A stretch of 64,000 nt of DNA from Kiloniellales bacterium (GCA_030064845.1 JASJEC010000013.1:1-64000); one strand, 5' to 3'; positions 16,169 through 28,300 are shown, counted from the first letter of the stretch. Notes: generated by a model not told the origin, from the letters alone. Numbers and translations are program-made.

Positions 16169-17950
16169 TTGGCCGTGTCGGATTATCTGAGACCAGCCGT
16201 GGCGGGTCGCTCCAAGCTGATCGCAGCCGGTTCCCTGGCTCTTGTGCTCGCCGCTTGCGCGACGCCGGAGCAGCAGGAGATCAAGTCCGCGGGGACGGCG
16301 TCGTTCCAGCTGGCGGCGGCCGACGGCGAAATCAACCTCCTGCCCCCTCCCCGATCGCCCTACGGCAGTTTCCTCGCCGGCTACATCGCCACGGAGCGCG
16401 GCGACCTCGCGGCCGGGGCCGACTACATGCTCGAGGCGCTCGCCGCCGAGCCGGCGAACCGTGAGGTCCTGCAGCGTGCCTTCTTCCTCGTGGCGGCGAG
16501 CGGGCGGCAGGCCGAGTCCTACGCCCTGGCGCGCCAACTCTATCAGATCGACCCGCTCGACTCCCTGCCGCGCCTGGTTCTGGCCATGGAAGCGGTTCAA
16601 AAGGACGACCTGGAGACGGCCTCGGCGATGATCGACGGCCTGCCGGGCAACGGCCTGAACCGCATCACCGGCTCGATGATCGGCGCCTGGCTGGCGCTCG
16701 GCGCCGGCGATGTCGCGGAAGCGCGCGAAGAGATCAAGAAGCTCGACGCGGTCGACGGGCTCCAGGCCTATCGTAACCTGCATCTCGCCCTGATGAACGA
16801 CGTGGCCGGCCAGACCGAGGCGGCCGGGGATGCCTATGCCGCCACCCTGGAGAGCGTGTCGCGCAACTCGCTGCGGCTCACCTGGCTGACCGGCAACTTC
16901 TTCGAACGGACCGGCGAGGCGGGGGCGGCCCAGGCGCTCTACGACGGGTTCGAGACGTCCAACTCCGGCCACCGGATCTTCTCCGAGGCCTACACCCGGC
17001 TGGTCAAGAACCGCAAGCCCGAGCCGGAGATCGCGAACTACAAGGAGGGGATCGCCGAGGTCCTGTTCAATCTCGGCACGCTGATCAGCCAGCAGCGCTA
17101 TGCGGACCAGGCCCTGCTCTACGTCCATCTGGCTCTGCAGCTGCGGCCCGATTTCGACGTCGCCTGGATCCTGCTCGGCGAGATCCTCGAGAACCAGGGC
17201 CGCGACACCGAGGCGATCGCGGTCTACCGCTCGATACCGGCGGATTCGCCGTTCAGCTGGACGGTCCGCCTGCGCGTAGCCGAGGCCTTGCAGCGCCAGG
17301 ACAAGGACGACGAAGCGATCCGCGAGCTGGAAGGTCTGGCGGCGGAGAGCCCGACGCACTTCGAGCCGCTGTTCCGGGTCGGCAACATGCTGCGCGCGCA
17401 GGAGCGCTTCGGCGAAGCGGTCGACGCCTACGACCGGGCCTTCGACCGCCTCGCGGAGTCCAAGGCGATCCACTGGAAAATGCACTACTTCAGAGGCATT
17501 GCGCTGGAACGCTCGGGCCAGTGGGCGCGCGCTGAGAAGGACCTGCTGATGGCGCTCGACCTCAATCCCGAGCAGCCCTACGTCATGAACTATCTTGCCT
17601 ATTCCTGGGTCGAGCAGAAGACCCGGCTGGAAGAGGCCAAGCAGATGCTGATCCGGGCCGTCGAGCTGGAGCCGGACGACGGCTACATCACCGACAGCCT
17701 GGGCTGGGTCTACTACCGCCTGGGCGACTACGAGAAGGCCGTGATCTATCTCGAGCGCGCCGTCGAGCTCAAGCCCCAGGACCCGGTCATCAACGACCAC
17801 CTGGGCGACGCCTACTGGAAGGTCCAGCGTCACCACGAAGCGCGGTTTCAGTGGCGCCGGGCGCTCAGTCTCGAGCCCGAGTCCGACGTGGTCCCCGAGA
17901 TCGAAGGCAAGATCCAGGGCGGCTTGGAAGCGGTCGCCAACGACATCTAA
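16169..17950 (+). CDS. TPR-repeat lipoprotein
   Basis: The product has 593 residues. A TTG start at 16169 is preferred because AAGGAG ends six bases upstream; a GTG two codons later is the alternative. The lipobox LAAC places lipidated Cys at residue 30, so it is probably anchored in the outer or inner membrane facing the periplasm. The rest is a chain of TPR-like helical pairs, clearest at the C-terminus (LGWVYYRLGDYEKAVIYLERA, then a following HLGDAYWKVQRHHEA copy). Such proteins act as assembly scaffolds. It lies 67 bp before ispE, an arrangement seen in other Alphaproteobacteria, and may share its transcript. Confidence 0.85.
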   Translation: MAVSDYLRPAVAGRSKLIAAGSLALVLAACATPEQQEIKSAGTASFQLAAADGEINLLPPPRSPYGSFLAGYIATERGDLAAGADYMLEALAAEPANREVLQRAFFLVAASGRQAESYALARQLYQIDPLDSLPRLVLAMEAVQKDDLETASAMIDGLPGNGLNRITGSMIGAWLALGAGDVAEAREEIKKLDAVDGLQAYRNLHLALMNDVAGQTEAAGDAYAATLESVSRNSLRLTWLTGNFFERTGEAGAAQALYDGFETSNSGHRIFSEAYTRLVKNRKPEPEIANYKEGIAEVLFNLGTLISQQRYADQALLYVHLALQLRPDFDVAWILLGEILENQGRDTEAIAVYRSIPADSPFSWTVRLRVAEALQRQDKDDEAIRELEGLAAESPTHFEPLFRVGNMLRAQERFGEAVDAYDRAFDRLAESKAIHWKMHYFRGIALERSGQWARAEKDLLMALDLNPEQPYVMNYLAYSWVEQKTRLEEAKQMLIRAVELEPDDGYITDSLGWVYYRLGDYEKAVIYLERAVELKPQDPVINDHLGDAYWKVQRHHEARFQWRRALSLEPESDVVPEIEGKIQGGLEAVANDI

Positions 17951-18017
17951 AAAATCGCAGGGCCGCTCTCTGGTCCGCCACGCGCGGTCCCGCGGCTCGG
18001 AGGCATCCGGGGATCAC

Positions 18018-18929
18018 ATGGCGACCGGCTTGGTGCGCAGGGCCTGGGCCAAGCTCAATCTCTTCCTCGAGGTCACCGGACGCCGCGGCGACGGCTACCA
18101 CGAGCTCGACAGCCTGATCGTTTTCGCCGGCACGGGCGACCGCCTCGAGATGTTTCCCGCGAACGACCTGACACTCGAAATCGGAGGACCCCACGGCGCC
18201 GCGCTCTCGGCCGGCGCGGACAATCTGGTCGTCGCGGCCGCCCGCGCGCTGCGCCAGTCGGCCGGCAAGACGGTGGGCGCCCGCATCGTGCTCGACAAGC
18301 GCATTCCCGTCGCCGCCGGCGTGGGCGGCGGATCGGCCGACGCCGCCGCGGCGCTCGACGGTCTGAACGAGCTGTGGCGTCTCGGTCTCGGCGAAGCCCG
18401 GCTGCGCGAGCTCGGGATCACCCTCGGCGCCGACGTGCCGGTCTGCCTGTTCGGCCGCCCGGCACTGGTGCGCGGCAGCGGCGAGATCATCCAGCGCGCG
18501 CCGCCGCTGCCGCCGGCATGGCTGGTCATGGCCAACCCCGGCATTGCCTTGGCGACCCCTGCCGTGTTCGAGGCGAGGCGCGGCGCCTTCTCGGAGCCGC
18601 ACGACTGGCCCCCCGACGTCAAGACCTTGGGCGACCTGATCGCCGCGCTCGAGGAACGGCGCAACGACCTGGAGCCCCCCGCTCGCTCTCTCGTGCCGGA
18701 GATCGACCGCGTCCTGGCGGCGTTGGCCGACCTGCCAGGCGCCCGACTCGCGCGCATGTCGGGCAGCGGCGCGACCTGCTTCGCGATCTTCGCAACAGCC
18801 GAGGAGGCGCGGCGGGCCGCGGCTCTCCTGACCGGCCGGGAGCCCGGCTGGTGGGTCGCGGCGGCACCCCTGCTGCACGGCAAGCTGGCCGCGGGATGGC
18901 GCGGGGCGGACGGCGCTGAGGAAGGTTGA
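18018..18929 (+). CDS. ispE: 4-diphosphocytidyl-2-C-methyl-D-erythritol kinase
   Basis: The protein has 303 residues and is a GHMP kinase. AWAKLNLFLEVTGRRGDGYHEL at the start is cut here into its key parts: the substrate Lys in AKLNL and the RGDGYHEL motif. The ATP loop is IPVAAGVGGGSADAAA near residue 95, and MSGSGATCFAIF near 245 is the third GHMP motif. It phosphorylates CDP-methylerythritol in the non-mevalonate isoprenoid pathway, in which IspH, encoded at 29658, catalyses the last step. Length and motifs are all normal. Confidence 0.93.
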   Translation: MATGLVRRAWAKLNLFLEVTGRRGDGYHELDSLIVFAGTGDRLEMFPANDLTLEIGGPHGAALSAGADNLVVAAARALRQSAGKTVGARIVLDKRIPVAAGVGGGSADAAAALDGLNELWRLGLGEARLRELGITLGADVPVCLFGRPALVRGSGEIIQRAPPLPPAWLVMANPGIALATPAVFEARRGAFSEPHDWPPDVKTLGDLIAALEERRNDLEPPARSLVPEIDRVLAALADLPGARLARMSGSGATCFAIFATAEEARRAAALLTGREPGWWVAAAPLLHGKLAAGWRGADGAEEG

Positions 18930-19017
18930 CTTCATGTCTGTCCGGAGCCCGGCAGCGTGCGGCGAAAACATGCGGAAACCCTTGCCGTTTCAGCCTTTCC
19001 GCGCGCTTGAATCCGCC

Positions 19018-19046
19018 TTGACACTGTCCGAGGCCAAAACTAAGGT
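19018..19046 (+). promoter_or_regulatory. Promoter of the F0 ATP synthase operon
   Basis: A perfect TTGACA -35 at 19018-19023 and a TAAGGT -10 at 19041-19046 are separated by exactly 17 bp, about 40 bp before the atpI start. The ispE gene ends at 18929, so the operon can be transcribed independently. Confidence 0.6.
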
Positions 19047-19085
19047 TCCCGCGCTTTCTGGGCACGGCGCGGAGGCCTAGGCCTC

Positions 19086-19445
19086 ATGACCGAACCCGAC
19101 GATCCCAAGGCCCTGACAAGCCTGGACAAGCGCCTCGAAGCGGCGCAGTCCAGACAGCGGGCCGAAAAGGATCGCAAGGCCGGTCGCACGAGCCGTCCCG
19201 GGGGCACTGGGATGGGTTTTGGTTTCCGTTTGGCCATGGATCTTCTCGCGGCCCTACTGCTAGGGGTCGGGGCCGGTCTCGGGTTGGATTGGTGGCTGGG
19301 GACTAAACCTCTGTTCTTGATCTTGTTTTTCTTCTTCGGGGGAGCAGCCGGCATCCTGAACGCCTATCGCGCCGCAAGCGGCATGGGCTTTGCCGTCGGC
19401 TACAAGCGCGAGCAGCCACCCGAAGACGGCGACGAGCGGGGATGA
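19086..19445 (+). CDS. atpI: ATP synthase protein I
   Basis: The protein has 119 residues. A charged N-terminal stretch with TSLDKRLEAAQSRQRAEKDRK is followed by two hydrophobic spans near 42-66 and 72-92, with GLGLDWWLGTKPLFL between them. This is the AtpI/AtpQ family that precedes atpB in many F0 operons and is thought to help c-ring assembly or magnesium handling. A GGAGG ribosome site lies about ten bases before the start. It is the first gene of the operon, 21 bp before atpB. Confidence 0.85.
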   Translation: MTEPDDPKALTSLDKRLEAAQSRQRAEKDRKAGRTSRPGGTGMGFGFRLAMDLLAALLLGVGAGLGLDWWLGTKPLFLILFFFFGGAAGILNAYRAASGMGFAVGYKREQPPEDGDERG

Positions 19446-19466
19446 CGGAAGAGAGGGTCGGACCGG

Positions 19467-20231
19467 ATGGCGGCAGGGAACGGAGCGGAAGGCGGCAACG
19501 GGCATAGCCCGATCGAGCAGTTCGTGATCAAACCGCTCGGCGCTCACGGCGAGACGCTCGAGGCGCTCCCCTTCTACACCTTCACGAACTCGTCGCTCGT
19601 GATGGTGATCGCCGTCCTGCTCGTGCTGGCGTTCCTTTCCTTCGGCATGCGCCGCGGCGCGCTGATCCCCGGCCGCTGGCAGTCGCTCGCGGAGCTCACC
19701 TACGAGTTCGTTGCCAACATGATCCGTGACAACGTGGGACAGGAGGGACGCAAGTACTTCCCCCTGATCTTCACGCTCTTCATGTTCGTGTTGGCCGGCA
19801 ACATGCTCGGCATGGTGCCTTACAGCTTCACCTTCACCAGCCACATCGCCGTGACCTTCACCATGGCGATGGTCGTCTTCATCGGCGTGACGGCGATCGG
19901 CTTCGCCAAGCACGGCCTGCACTTCTTCAGCTTCTTCCTGCCCTCGGGCGTGCCGATCGCGATGGCGCCGCTGCTGATCCCGATCGAGATCCTCTCGTAC
20001 TTCGCGCGGCCGATCAGCCTGGCGCTCCGTCTCTTCGCCAACATGACGGCGGGCCACACCATGTTGAAGGTCTTCGCCAGCTTCGTCTTCCCGCTCGGCG
20101 TCGTCGGTGTCGTGCCGCTCGCCCTGGTTATCGGCCTGACCGGGCTCGAGTTCATCATCGCCTTTCTGCAGGCCTACGTCTTCACCGTCCTCAGCTGCGT
20201 CTACCTGAACGACGCGCTGCACCTCCACTAA
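19467..20231 (+). CDS. atpB: F0F1 ATP synthase subunit a
   Basis: The product has 254 residues and forms the proton half-channels of F0 beside the c-ring. The essential stator arginine is in the block ISLALRLFANMTAGH, near residue 190, and the C-terminal LEFIIAFLQAYVFTVL carries the conserved Gln. Several hydrophobic spans are evident. The N-terminus PIEQFVIKPLG is typical of alphaproteobacterial subunits. It is the second gene of the F0 operon, followed by atpE after 55 bp. Confidence 0.95.
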   Translation: MAAGNGAEGGNGHSPIEQFVIKPLGAHGETLEALPFYTFTNSSLVMVIAVLLVLAFLSFGMRRGALIPGRWQSLAELTYEFVANMIRDNVGQEGRKYFPLIFTLFMFVLAGNMLGMVPYSFTFTSHIAVTFTMAMVVFIGVTAIGFAKHGLHFFSFFLPSGVPIAMAPLLIPIEILSYFARPISLALRLFANMTAGHTMLKVFASFVFPLGVVGVVPLALVIGLTGLEFIIAFLQAYVFTVLSCVYLNDALHLH

Positions 20232-20286
20232 GGGCTCGACCTACGAGCTCGACAACCCGTTTGGAACCTGAAGGGGAAACAAGGAA

Positions 20287-20514
20287 ATGGAAGCAGAAGC
20301 CGCAAAGTTGATCGGTGCGGGCCTCGCGGTCGTCGGCCTCGGTGGTGTGGGCGCCGGCATCGGCAACATCTTCGCCTCGATGATCTCGGCCGGGACACGC
20401 AATCCCTCGGCGATCCCGACGGTTCAGGGCTTCATGTGGATTGGCTTCGCCCTGGTCGAGGCGGTCGCGCTCTACGCCCTGCTGATCGCACTTCTCCTGC
20501 TCTTCGTCTTCTAG
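20287..20514 (+). CDS. atpE: F0F1 ATP synthase subunit c
   Basis: The protein has 75 residues and forms the rotating ring of F0. Two transmembrane helices flank the polar loop SAGTRNPSA, and the proton-carrying Glu is residue 58 in WIGFALVEAVALY. There is no sodium-type ligand pattern that I can see, so proton coupling is expected. An AGGGGAAACAAGG ribosome region precedes the ATG. It lies 55 bp after atpB and 33 bp before the B' gene. Confidence 0.95.
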   Translation: MEAEAAKLIGAGLAVVGLGGVGAGIGNIFASMISAGTRNPSAIPTVQGFMWIGFALVEAVALYALLIALLLLFVF

Positions 20515-20547
20515 CAGGCGACACGAAACCGGCGAGGCTCACAGCCC

Positions 20548-21051
20548 ATGCCTCAGTTCGATCCGAATGTCTTCGCGACCCAGCTCTTCTGGCTGGTGGT
20601 CACCTTCACGCTGCTCTACATCGGCATAACCAAGCTGGTGCTGCCGCGCGTGACCGACGTGCTGGAAGCCCGGCAGCGGCGCATCGACGACGACCTGGAG
20701 AAGGCCGCCGCTCTCAAGCAGGAAGCCGAAGGCGTCCTGGCCGAGTACGAGAAGGCGCGTGCCGAAGCCGAGGCCAAGGCTCAGGCCCTGGTACGCGAGG
20801 CCCAGGACTCCCTGGCCGGTGAATCGGCCAGGCAGCACGACGCCCTGTCGGCGCAGCTGGCAGAGCAGGTCGCCGATGCCGAAGCGCAGATCGTCAAGGC
20901 CAGAGAGGAAGCCAAGGCGGGCCTCGGCGCCGCAGCCGCCGAGGTGGTGGCGGCCGCAGCCCAGCACCTGGTCGGGCTCAAGGTCAGCGCCGAGGATGCC
21001 AGGTCGGCGGTCGAGGCGAGCGCGGGAGCGGCGGGCCGGAAAGGGGAGTGA
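20548..21051 (+). CDS. F0F1 ATP synthase subunit b' (second b-type stalk subunit)
   Basis: The product has 167 residues. One transmembrane segment near 11-29 (TQLFWLVVTFTLLYIGI) is followed by a long Ala/Glu/Lys-rich helix that forms the peripheral stalk. Possession of two different b subunits, b' then b, is typical of Alphaproteobacteria and other photosynthetic-lineage ATP synthases, where they form a heterodimer. Its stop overlaps the next start by one base (TGATG), so expression is coupled. Symbols atpF' and atpG are both used for this gene, so none is given. Confidence 0.9.
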   Translation: MPQFDPNVFATQLFWLVVTFTLLYIGITKLVLPRVTDVLEARQRRIDDDLEKAAALKQEAEGVLAEYEKARAEAEAKAQALVREAQDSLAGESARQHDALSAQLAEQVADAEAQIVKAREEAKAGLGAAAAEVVAAAAQHLVGLKVSAEDARSAVEASAGAAGRKGE

Positions 21052-21533
21052 TGTTCGAGGATCCCACCTTCTGGGTCGCGATCGGCTTCGCCATTTTTAT
21101 CGGCGCGCTGTTCCGGCCCGGGCTGCGTTTCGTGACCAAGGGGCTCGACGAACGGGCCGCCAGGATCAAGGCGCAGCTCGACGAGGCCGACGCCCTCAGG
21201 GTCGAGGCGCAGAACCTTCTGGCCGAGTACAAGCGCAAGCAGCGCGACGCCATCGAGGAAGCCGACCGCATGCTTGCGCACGCGAAGGAAGAGGTGGCGC
21301 GGGCCCAGGAGCAGGGCGCCAAGGACCTCGAGCAGGCGCTAGCCCGACGCCGCCAGCAGGCCGAGGAGAAGATCCAGCAGGCCGAGGCCGCGGCTCTGAA
21401 AGAAGTGCGCGAACAGGCCGTGGACATCGCGATCAGCGCGACCGCCAAGCTGCTCCAGGACAAGCTGGACGACAAGCAGGCCGCGGGCCTGATCGACGAC
21501 TCGATCAAGGAAGTCGCGGCCAAGCTGAACTGA
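21051..21533 (+). CDS. atpF: F0F1 ATP synthase subunit b
   Basis: The protein has 160 residues from ATG 21051; a GTG one codon upstream is also possible. The short hydrophobic N-terminus FWVAIGFAIFIGALF anchors it in the membrane, and the long charged helix with DERAARIKAQLDEAD is the stator stalk partner of b'. The last genes of the F1 part (atpH-A-G-D-C) are not in the window, as usual in Alphaproteobacteria, where F0 and F1 operons are separate. A hairpin terminator follows 36 bp downstream. Confidence 0.92.
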   Translation: MFEDPTFWVAIGFAIFIGALFRPGLRFVTKGLDERAARIKAQLDEADALRVEAQNLLAEYKRKQRDAIEEADRMLAHAKEEVARAQEQGAKDLEQALARRRQQAEEKIQQAEAAALKEVREQAVDIAISATAKLLQDKLDDKQAAGLIDDSIKEVAAKLN

Positions 21534-21569
21534 CTCCGCGGCGCCGGGGTTCCAGTTGAGAGGCTCTGG

Positions 21570-21588
21570 CGCGGGCCATCCCGCGTTT
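21570..21588 (+). terminator. Terminator of the F0 ATP synthase operon
   Basis: CGCGGG at 21570-21575 pairs with CCCGCG at 21580-21585 around a four-base loop and is followed by TTT. It lies 36 bp after the atpF stop. The T-tract is short, so strength is uncertain. Confidence 0.55.
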
Positions 21589-21623
21589 CCGGACATCCGG
21601 CTTCTCCGCGCCCCCAATCTAGG

Positions 21624-21638
21624 TTAACGCAACCTTAA
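21624..21638. promoter_or_regulatory. CtrA-like binding box
   Basis: TTAA at 21624-21627 and TTAA at 21635-21638 are separated by seven bases. Read on the minus strand the box is TTAA-N7-TTAAC, the full CtrA consensus. It lies between the F0 terminator and the Na/Pi cotransporter gene. Confidence 0.5.
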
Positions 21639-21988
21639 GACTAGTAGGCTATTCCAGCCCGTTGGCATGTTGGCTTTCGTTATCGGTCTGGATTGCGCCG
21701 ACTGGCTCCATCGGCAGCCAGGACAAAGGGGTTGCCCGAAGAGAGGCGAGCCGTCGGGACCAATCGCTAAGGTCGGTCGTCCGGCCTCGGCGCACCACGG
21801 TCTCGAGAGTAAGGTGGACGGCCTCCTCACGGACATGCCCGACGGCATCGCACACCCTCGTTCACTGCCGCAAGTGTCCAGAACGCCGCCGGCCCGCCAG
21901 GCTGTCGACAAGCGAGTCTTCAGGTCTGACGTCACAGACGCGTAAACCCTAGCAGTCCCCCTGCACGGAGGCAGTCGGCACCGCCACG

Positions 21989-23698
21989 ATGGAAACCTTG
22001 ATCAACTTGCTCGGTGGGATCGCCTTGCTGCTATGGGGCATCCGCATGGTCCGCACGGGTGTGACCCGGGGTTTCGGCGCGCGGCTTCGCAGAACCCTGG
22101 CCGGCGCGGTCAGCAACCGCCTCGCCGCGTTCGCCGGCGGTCTCGGCATCACCGCCATCCTCCAGAGCAGCACGGCGACCGCTCTGATCGCGTCATCCTT
22201 CGCCGGGCGGGGCTTCATCACGGTTGGCGTCGCCATCGCGGTCATGCTCGGTGCCGACGTCGGGACAACCCTGGTCGTACAGGTCCTGTCGTTCGATCTC
22301 CTCTGGCTCTCGCCGCTGCTCATCGCCGTCGGCGTGATCGGATTCAATCTCAGCGACGATTCCAAGCGCCGCGCCTTGTCGCGGATCGCCATCGGTCTCG
22401 GACTGATGCTGCTGTCCTTGAAACTGATTTCGACGGTTTCCGCGCCGCTTCGCGATTCCGAGGCGGTCGCCGTCTTGCTGGGGCCATTGACCGCGGAGCC
22501 GGTGCTGGCGGTCGTGGCCGCCGCGCTCTTGACGTGGGCCGCGCACTCGAGCGTCGCCTTCATTATCCTGGTCGCCTCCATGGCGGCGATTCAGGTCATC
22601 AGCGTTCATCTCGCGCTGGCCTTCGTCATCGGTGCCAATCTCGGCAGTGCCCTCGTCGCGTTGGCCCTCAATTGGCGTGCGCCGCCGAAGACGCGCCGGG
22701 TGCCGCTCGGCAATGTTCTGATCAAACTCGCGGGGGTCGCGCTCGGGCTGATGCTGCTGCCCTGGCTTCAGCCCTATCTCGCGTTGATCAGCGACGACCC
22801 CGGCCATATGGTCGCCAACTTCCACACCATCTTCAACGTCGCCCTCGCTCTCATCTTCCTGCCTTTCGTCGAGGTGGTCGCCAAGCTGACGGAACGCCTG
22901 GTTCCCGAAGAGCAAGCCGCGGCGGAGAACGGCCGCCCCCGTTATCTCGACGATGACGCTCTCGATACACCCGCCGAGTCGATCGCGCTGGCAGCCCGTG
23001 AAGCGCTCCGGATGGGCGACGAGGTCGAACAGATGCTGCTCCGCAGCATCGATGCGCTCACCGGTGACGATATGAAGACCGTCAAGGCCGTGGAAGCCAC
23101 GGAAGAGGTCGTCGACCGGCTGCACGAGGCGATAAAGCTGTATCTCACCAAGATCAACGAGAACGAGCTTGATACCTTCGAGAGCAGGCAGGCCGTTCAG
23201 ATCCTCATGTTCACGGCCAACCTCGAGCACATCGGCGACATCATCGACAAGAATCTCATGGACGTCGCCGCCCGCCGGAACAAGGCGGGGGCAAGTTTCT
23301 CGAAGGAGGGTCTGGCCGAGATCAAGGTCATGCACGAACGCATTTCAGCCAACTTCAAGCTGGCGATGAACGTGTTCATGTCGGGCGATACCGACCTGGC
23401 CCGCCAACTGCTGGAACAGAAGGTCGACATTCGCGCCCTGGAACAGGATTTCGTCGAGCGCCACTACTGGCGGATCGGCGCCGGACGACCGGAGTCGATC
23501 GAAAGCAGCGCTTATCACATGGATATTCTGCGCGACCTGAAACGCATCAACAGCCACCTCACGTCGGTGGCCTATCCAATTCTCGAACGGGCCGGCGCAC
23601 TAACGGAAAGCCGCCTGCGTCCGTTGAACGAGACCGGCGATGCCGGAGAAGACGCCGCGGTGATGTATCCAAGCCAGGGCGATCGTTACCTACGCTAA
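21989..23698 (+). CDS. Na/Pi cotransporter family protein with PhoU-like domain
   Basis: The product has 569 residues. The first 300 form an inverted pair of membrane domains of the NptA/YjbB type, with the signature ITAILQSSTATALIAS near residue 55 and its counterpart AHSSVAFIILVASMA near residue 185. The hallmark GANLGSALVALALNW also appears. Residues from about 330 onward are soluble and helical, with EATEEVVDRLHEAIKLYL and a second PhoU-type block, so the C-terminus is PhoU-like. It should export or import phosphate with sodium at the inner membrane. The 5' leader is long if the upstream CtrA-like box drives it. It converges with gcvP across 24 bp. Confidence 0.88.
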   Translation: METLINLLGGIALLLWGIRMVRTGVTRGFGARLRRTLAGAVSNRLAAFAGGLGITAILQSSTATALIASSFAGRGFITVGVAIAVMLGADVGTTLVVQVLSFDLLWLSPLLIAVGVIGFNLSDDSKRRALSRIAIGLGLMLLSLKLISTVSAPLRDSEAVAVLLGPLTAEPVLAVVAAALLTWAAHSSVAFIILVASMAAIQVISVHLALAFVIGANLGSALVALALNWRAPPKTRRVPLGNVLIKLAGVALGLMLLPWLQPYLALISDDPGHMVANFHTIFNVALALIFLPFVEVVAKLTERLVPEEQAAAENGRPRYLDDDALDTPAESIALAAREALRMGDEVEQMLLRSIDALTGDDMKTVKAVEATEEVVDRLHEAIKLYLTKINENELDTFESRQAVQILMFTANLEHIGDIIDKNLMDVAARRNKAGASFSKEGLAEIKVMHERISANFKLAMNVFMSGDTDLARQLLEQKVDIRALEQDFVERHYWRIGAGRPESIESSAYHMDILRDLKRINSHLTSVAYPILERAGALTESRLRPLNETGDAGEDAAVMYPSQGDRYLR

Positions 23699-23722
23699 AT
23701 CGACCCGCGCCAAGCGCCGCCC

Positions 23723-26635
<2,913 letters not shown>

Positions 26636-26711
26636 GTCGCGTCGCTCCTTCGGTTCTCGGTTCGGCGTTTTCAGGTTCGGCGCCCCGCCGGGGGGCCGGG
26701 CGCCGGACCGG

Positions 26712-27089
26712 TCAGTCCAGGCCGGCCACGAATTCCTTGTAGGCGGCCTCGTCCATGAGCCCCTCGAGCTGCCCCGTGTCCGCCAGCTTGAGCTTGTAGA
26801 ACCAGCCGTCCGCCATCGCCGCGCTGTTGACCAGCGAGGGCTCGTCGGCCAGGGCCTCGTTCACTTCGGTCACCTGGCCGTCAAGCGGGGCGTAGACTTC
26901 GCTGGCCGCTTTGACCGACTCGACGACCGCCGCCTCGTCCCCCTTGGTCAGATCCTTGCCGACCTCCGGCACCTCGACGAAGACGACATCGCCCAACTGC
27001 TCCTGGGCGTAGTCCGTGATGCCGACGGTGCCGATGTCGCCGTCGATGCGGATCCACTCGTGGTCTTCCGTGAACTTGAGATCGCTCAT
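26712..27089 (-). CDS. gcvH: Glycine cleavage system H protein
   Basis: The protein has 125 residues and is the lipoyl shuttle between P, T and L proteins. The start ATG at 27089 gives [14 protein letters not shown], the usual beginning, and an upstream extension is not supported. The lipoylation site is Lys60 in [15 protein letters not shown]. The N-terminal [19 protein letters not shown] and the C-terminal WFYKLKL segments are normal. It follows gcvT by 23 bp. Confidence 0.96.
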   Translation of the reverse strand: MSDLKFTEDHEWIRIDGDIGTVGITDYAQEQLGDVVFVEVPEVGKDLTKGDEAAVVESVKAASEVYAPLDGQVTEVNEALADEPSLVNSAAMADGWFYKLKLADTGQLEGLMDEAAYKEFVAGLD

Positions 27090-27112
27090 GCCTGTCCGGC
27101 CCCCGCTTTGGT

Positions 27113-28240
27113 TCAACCTCGATGGTAACGTTGCTCGACAAAGGGAATCTTGACGACCTCGCAAGGCTGCGCCTTGTTCCGGATCATCGCCGACAGCTTC
27201 GTGCCCGGCGCGGCCGAGGCCGTCTCGACATAGCCCATGGCGACCGGCCCGCCGACCGTGGGGCCGAAGCCCCCGCTGGTCACGCGGCCGATCGGCCGTC
27301 CGTCGAGAGTCGTCAGTTCGATGCCCTCGCGGATCGGCGCGCGGCCTTCGGGCCGCAGGCCGACCCGCCTGCGCGCCGCGCCCTCCGCAAGCTGGCGACC
27401 GATCACCGCCGCGCCGGGATAGCCGCCCGGCCGCGCGCCGCCCGGTCGGCGCGCCTTGGAGAGGGCCCAGACCAGTGCCGCCTCGACCGGGGTCGTCGCC
27501 TCGTCGATATCGTGCCCGTAGAGGCAGAGGCCGGCTTCCAGGCGCAGCGAATCTCGGGCGCCGAGTCCGATCGGCGCAACCTCTTCTTGGGCCAGCAGGT
27601 GAAGCGCCAGTCGCGGGGCGCCGTCGGCCGAGACCGAGATCTCGAAGCCATCCTCGCCGGTGTAGCCGGAGCGGGTGACGAAGCACGCCGCGCCGTCGAT
27701 CTCGACGCTGGCGCCGGTCATGAAGCGGAGCTCGGCGGCGGCCGGCGCCAGGCGGGCCATGACCGCCCCCGCCGCCGGCCCCTGCAGCGCCAGCAGGGCC
27801 CGGTCCTCCAGCGGCTCGACCGCGCAGCGACCGGCCAGATGGGCCTCGATATGGGCAAGGTCGGCGCGCTTGCGGTCGGCGTTCAACACCAGGAAGAGAT
27901 GATCGCCGGTCCGCGTGATCATGAGATCGTCGAGTATGCCGCCGGCCTCGTTGGTGAAGAAGGCGTAGCGCTGGCGCCCCTCGCCCAGGTCCACCACGTC
28001 CACCGGCACCAGGGTTTCAAGCGCCTCGGCCGCCGCCGGGCCGGCCAGACGGACCTGGCCCATATGGGAGACGTCGAACAGGCCGGCCAGGCTGCGGGTG
28101 TGGCCGTGCTCCTTCAGAATGCCGGTCGGATACTGCAGCGGCATGGCGTAGCCGGCGAAGGGCACCATCTTGGCGCCCAGCTCCAGATGCAGCTCGTGGA
28201 GCGGCGTCTGCTTCAAAGGGGCCGTCTCGCTGGTCGGCAT
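27113..28240 (-). CDS. gcvT: Glycine cleavage system T protein (aminomethyltransferase)
   Basis: The protein has 375 residues and transfers the methylene from the lipoyl arm to tetrahydrofolate. ATG 28240 is chosen because GAGGAA lies about nine bases upstream on the message and the product then starts [15 protein letters not shown] start 18 codons further upstream would lie within the hairpin after the riboswitch. Characteristic segments are [17 protein letters not shown]-like [39 protein letters not shown] and [11 protein letters not shown]. It is the first gene of the operon, controlled by the glycine riboswitch. Confidence 0.95.
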   Translation of the reverse strand: MPTSETAPLKQTPLHELHLELGAKMVPFAGYAMPLQYPTGILKEHGHTRSLAGLFDVSHMGQVRLAGPAAAEALETLVPVDVVDLGEGRQRYAFFTNEAGGILDDLMITRTGDHLFLVLNADRKRADLAHIEAHLAGRCAVEPLEDRALLALQGPAAGAVMARLAPAAAELRFMTGASVEIDGAACFVTRSGYTGEDGFEISVSADGAPRLALHLLAQEEVAPIGLGARDSLRLEAGLCLYGHDIDEATTPVEAALVWALSKARRPGGARPGGYPGAAVIGRQLAEGAARRRVGLRPEGRAPIREGIELTTLDGRPIGRVTSGGFGPTVGGPVAMGYVETASAAPGTKLSAMIRNKAQPCEVVKIPFVEQRYHRG

Positions 28241-28277
28241 GTCACGGCGTTCCTCGGTCCAAGCATCAGGGCCGGGC

Positions 28278-28294
28278 ATGCCACTGGGTGGCAT
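28278..28294 (-). promoter_or_regulatory. Hairpin between riboswitch and gcvT, probable expression platform
   Basis: ATGCCAC at 28278-28284 and GTGGCAT at 28288-28294 form a perfect seven-base-pair stem with a three-base loop. It lies between the second aptamer and the gcvT ribosome site. No T-tract follows, so control of translation start is more likely than termination. The function is inferred from position. Confidence 0.45.
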
Positions 28295-28300
28295 CCCCTA

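Larger units (their letters stand above)
21534..21988. other. Intergenic region between the F0 operon and the Na/Pi cotransporter
   Basis: This region of 455 bp holds a terminator hairpin at 21570-21588 and a CtrA-like box at 21624-21638. Short open frames exist on both strands (for example 21667-21945), but they have no ribosome site and no recognisable family, and I do not count them as genes. The last 60 bp before the cotransporter include a CACGGAGG sequence that can serve as its ribosome site. Confidence 0.6.

Noticed and set aside
21624-21945. Short open frames on both strands between the F0 operon and the Na/Pi gene
   Set aside because: They have no ribosome sites, no recognisable motifs and unusual residue composition. 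The region is better explained as regulatory.
28241-28294. Extended gcvT start 18 codons upstream
   Set aside because: The start would lie in the hairpin after the riboswitch and lacks a ribosome site. ATG 28240 has GAGGAA at good distance.
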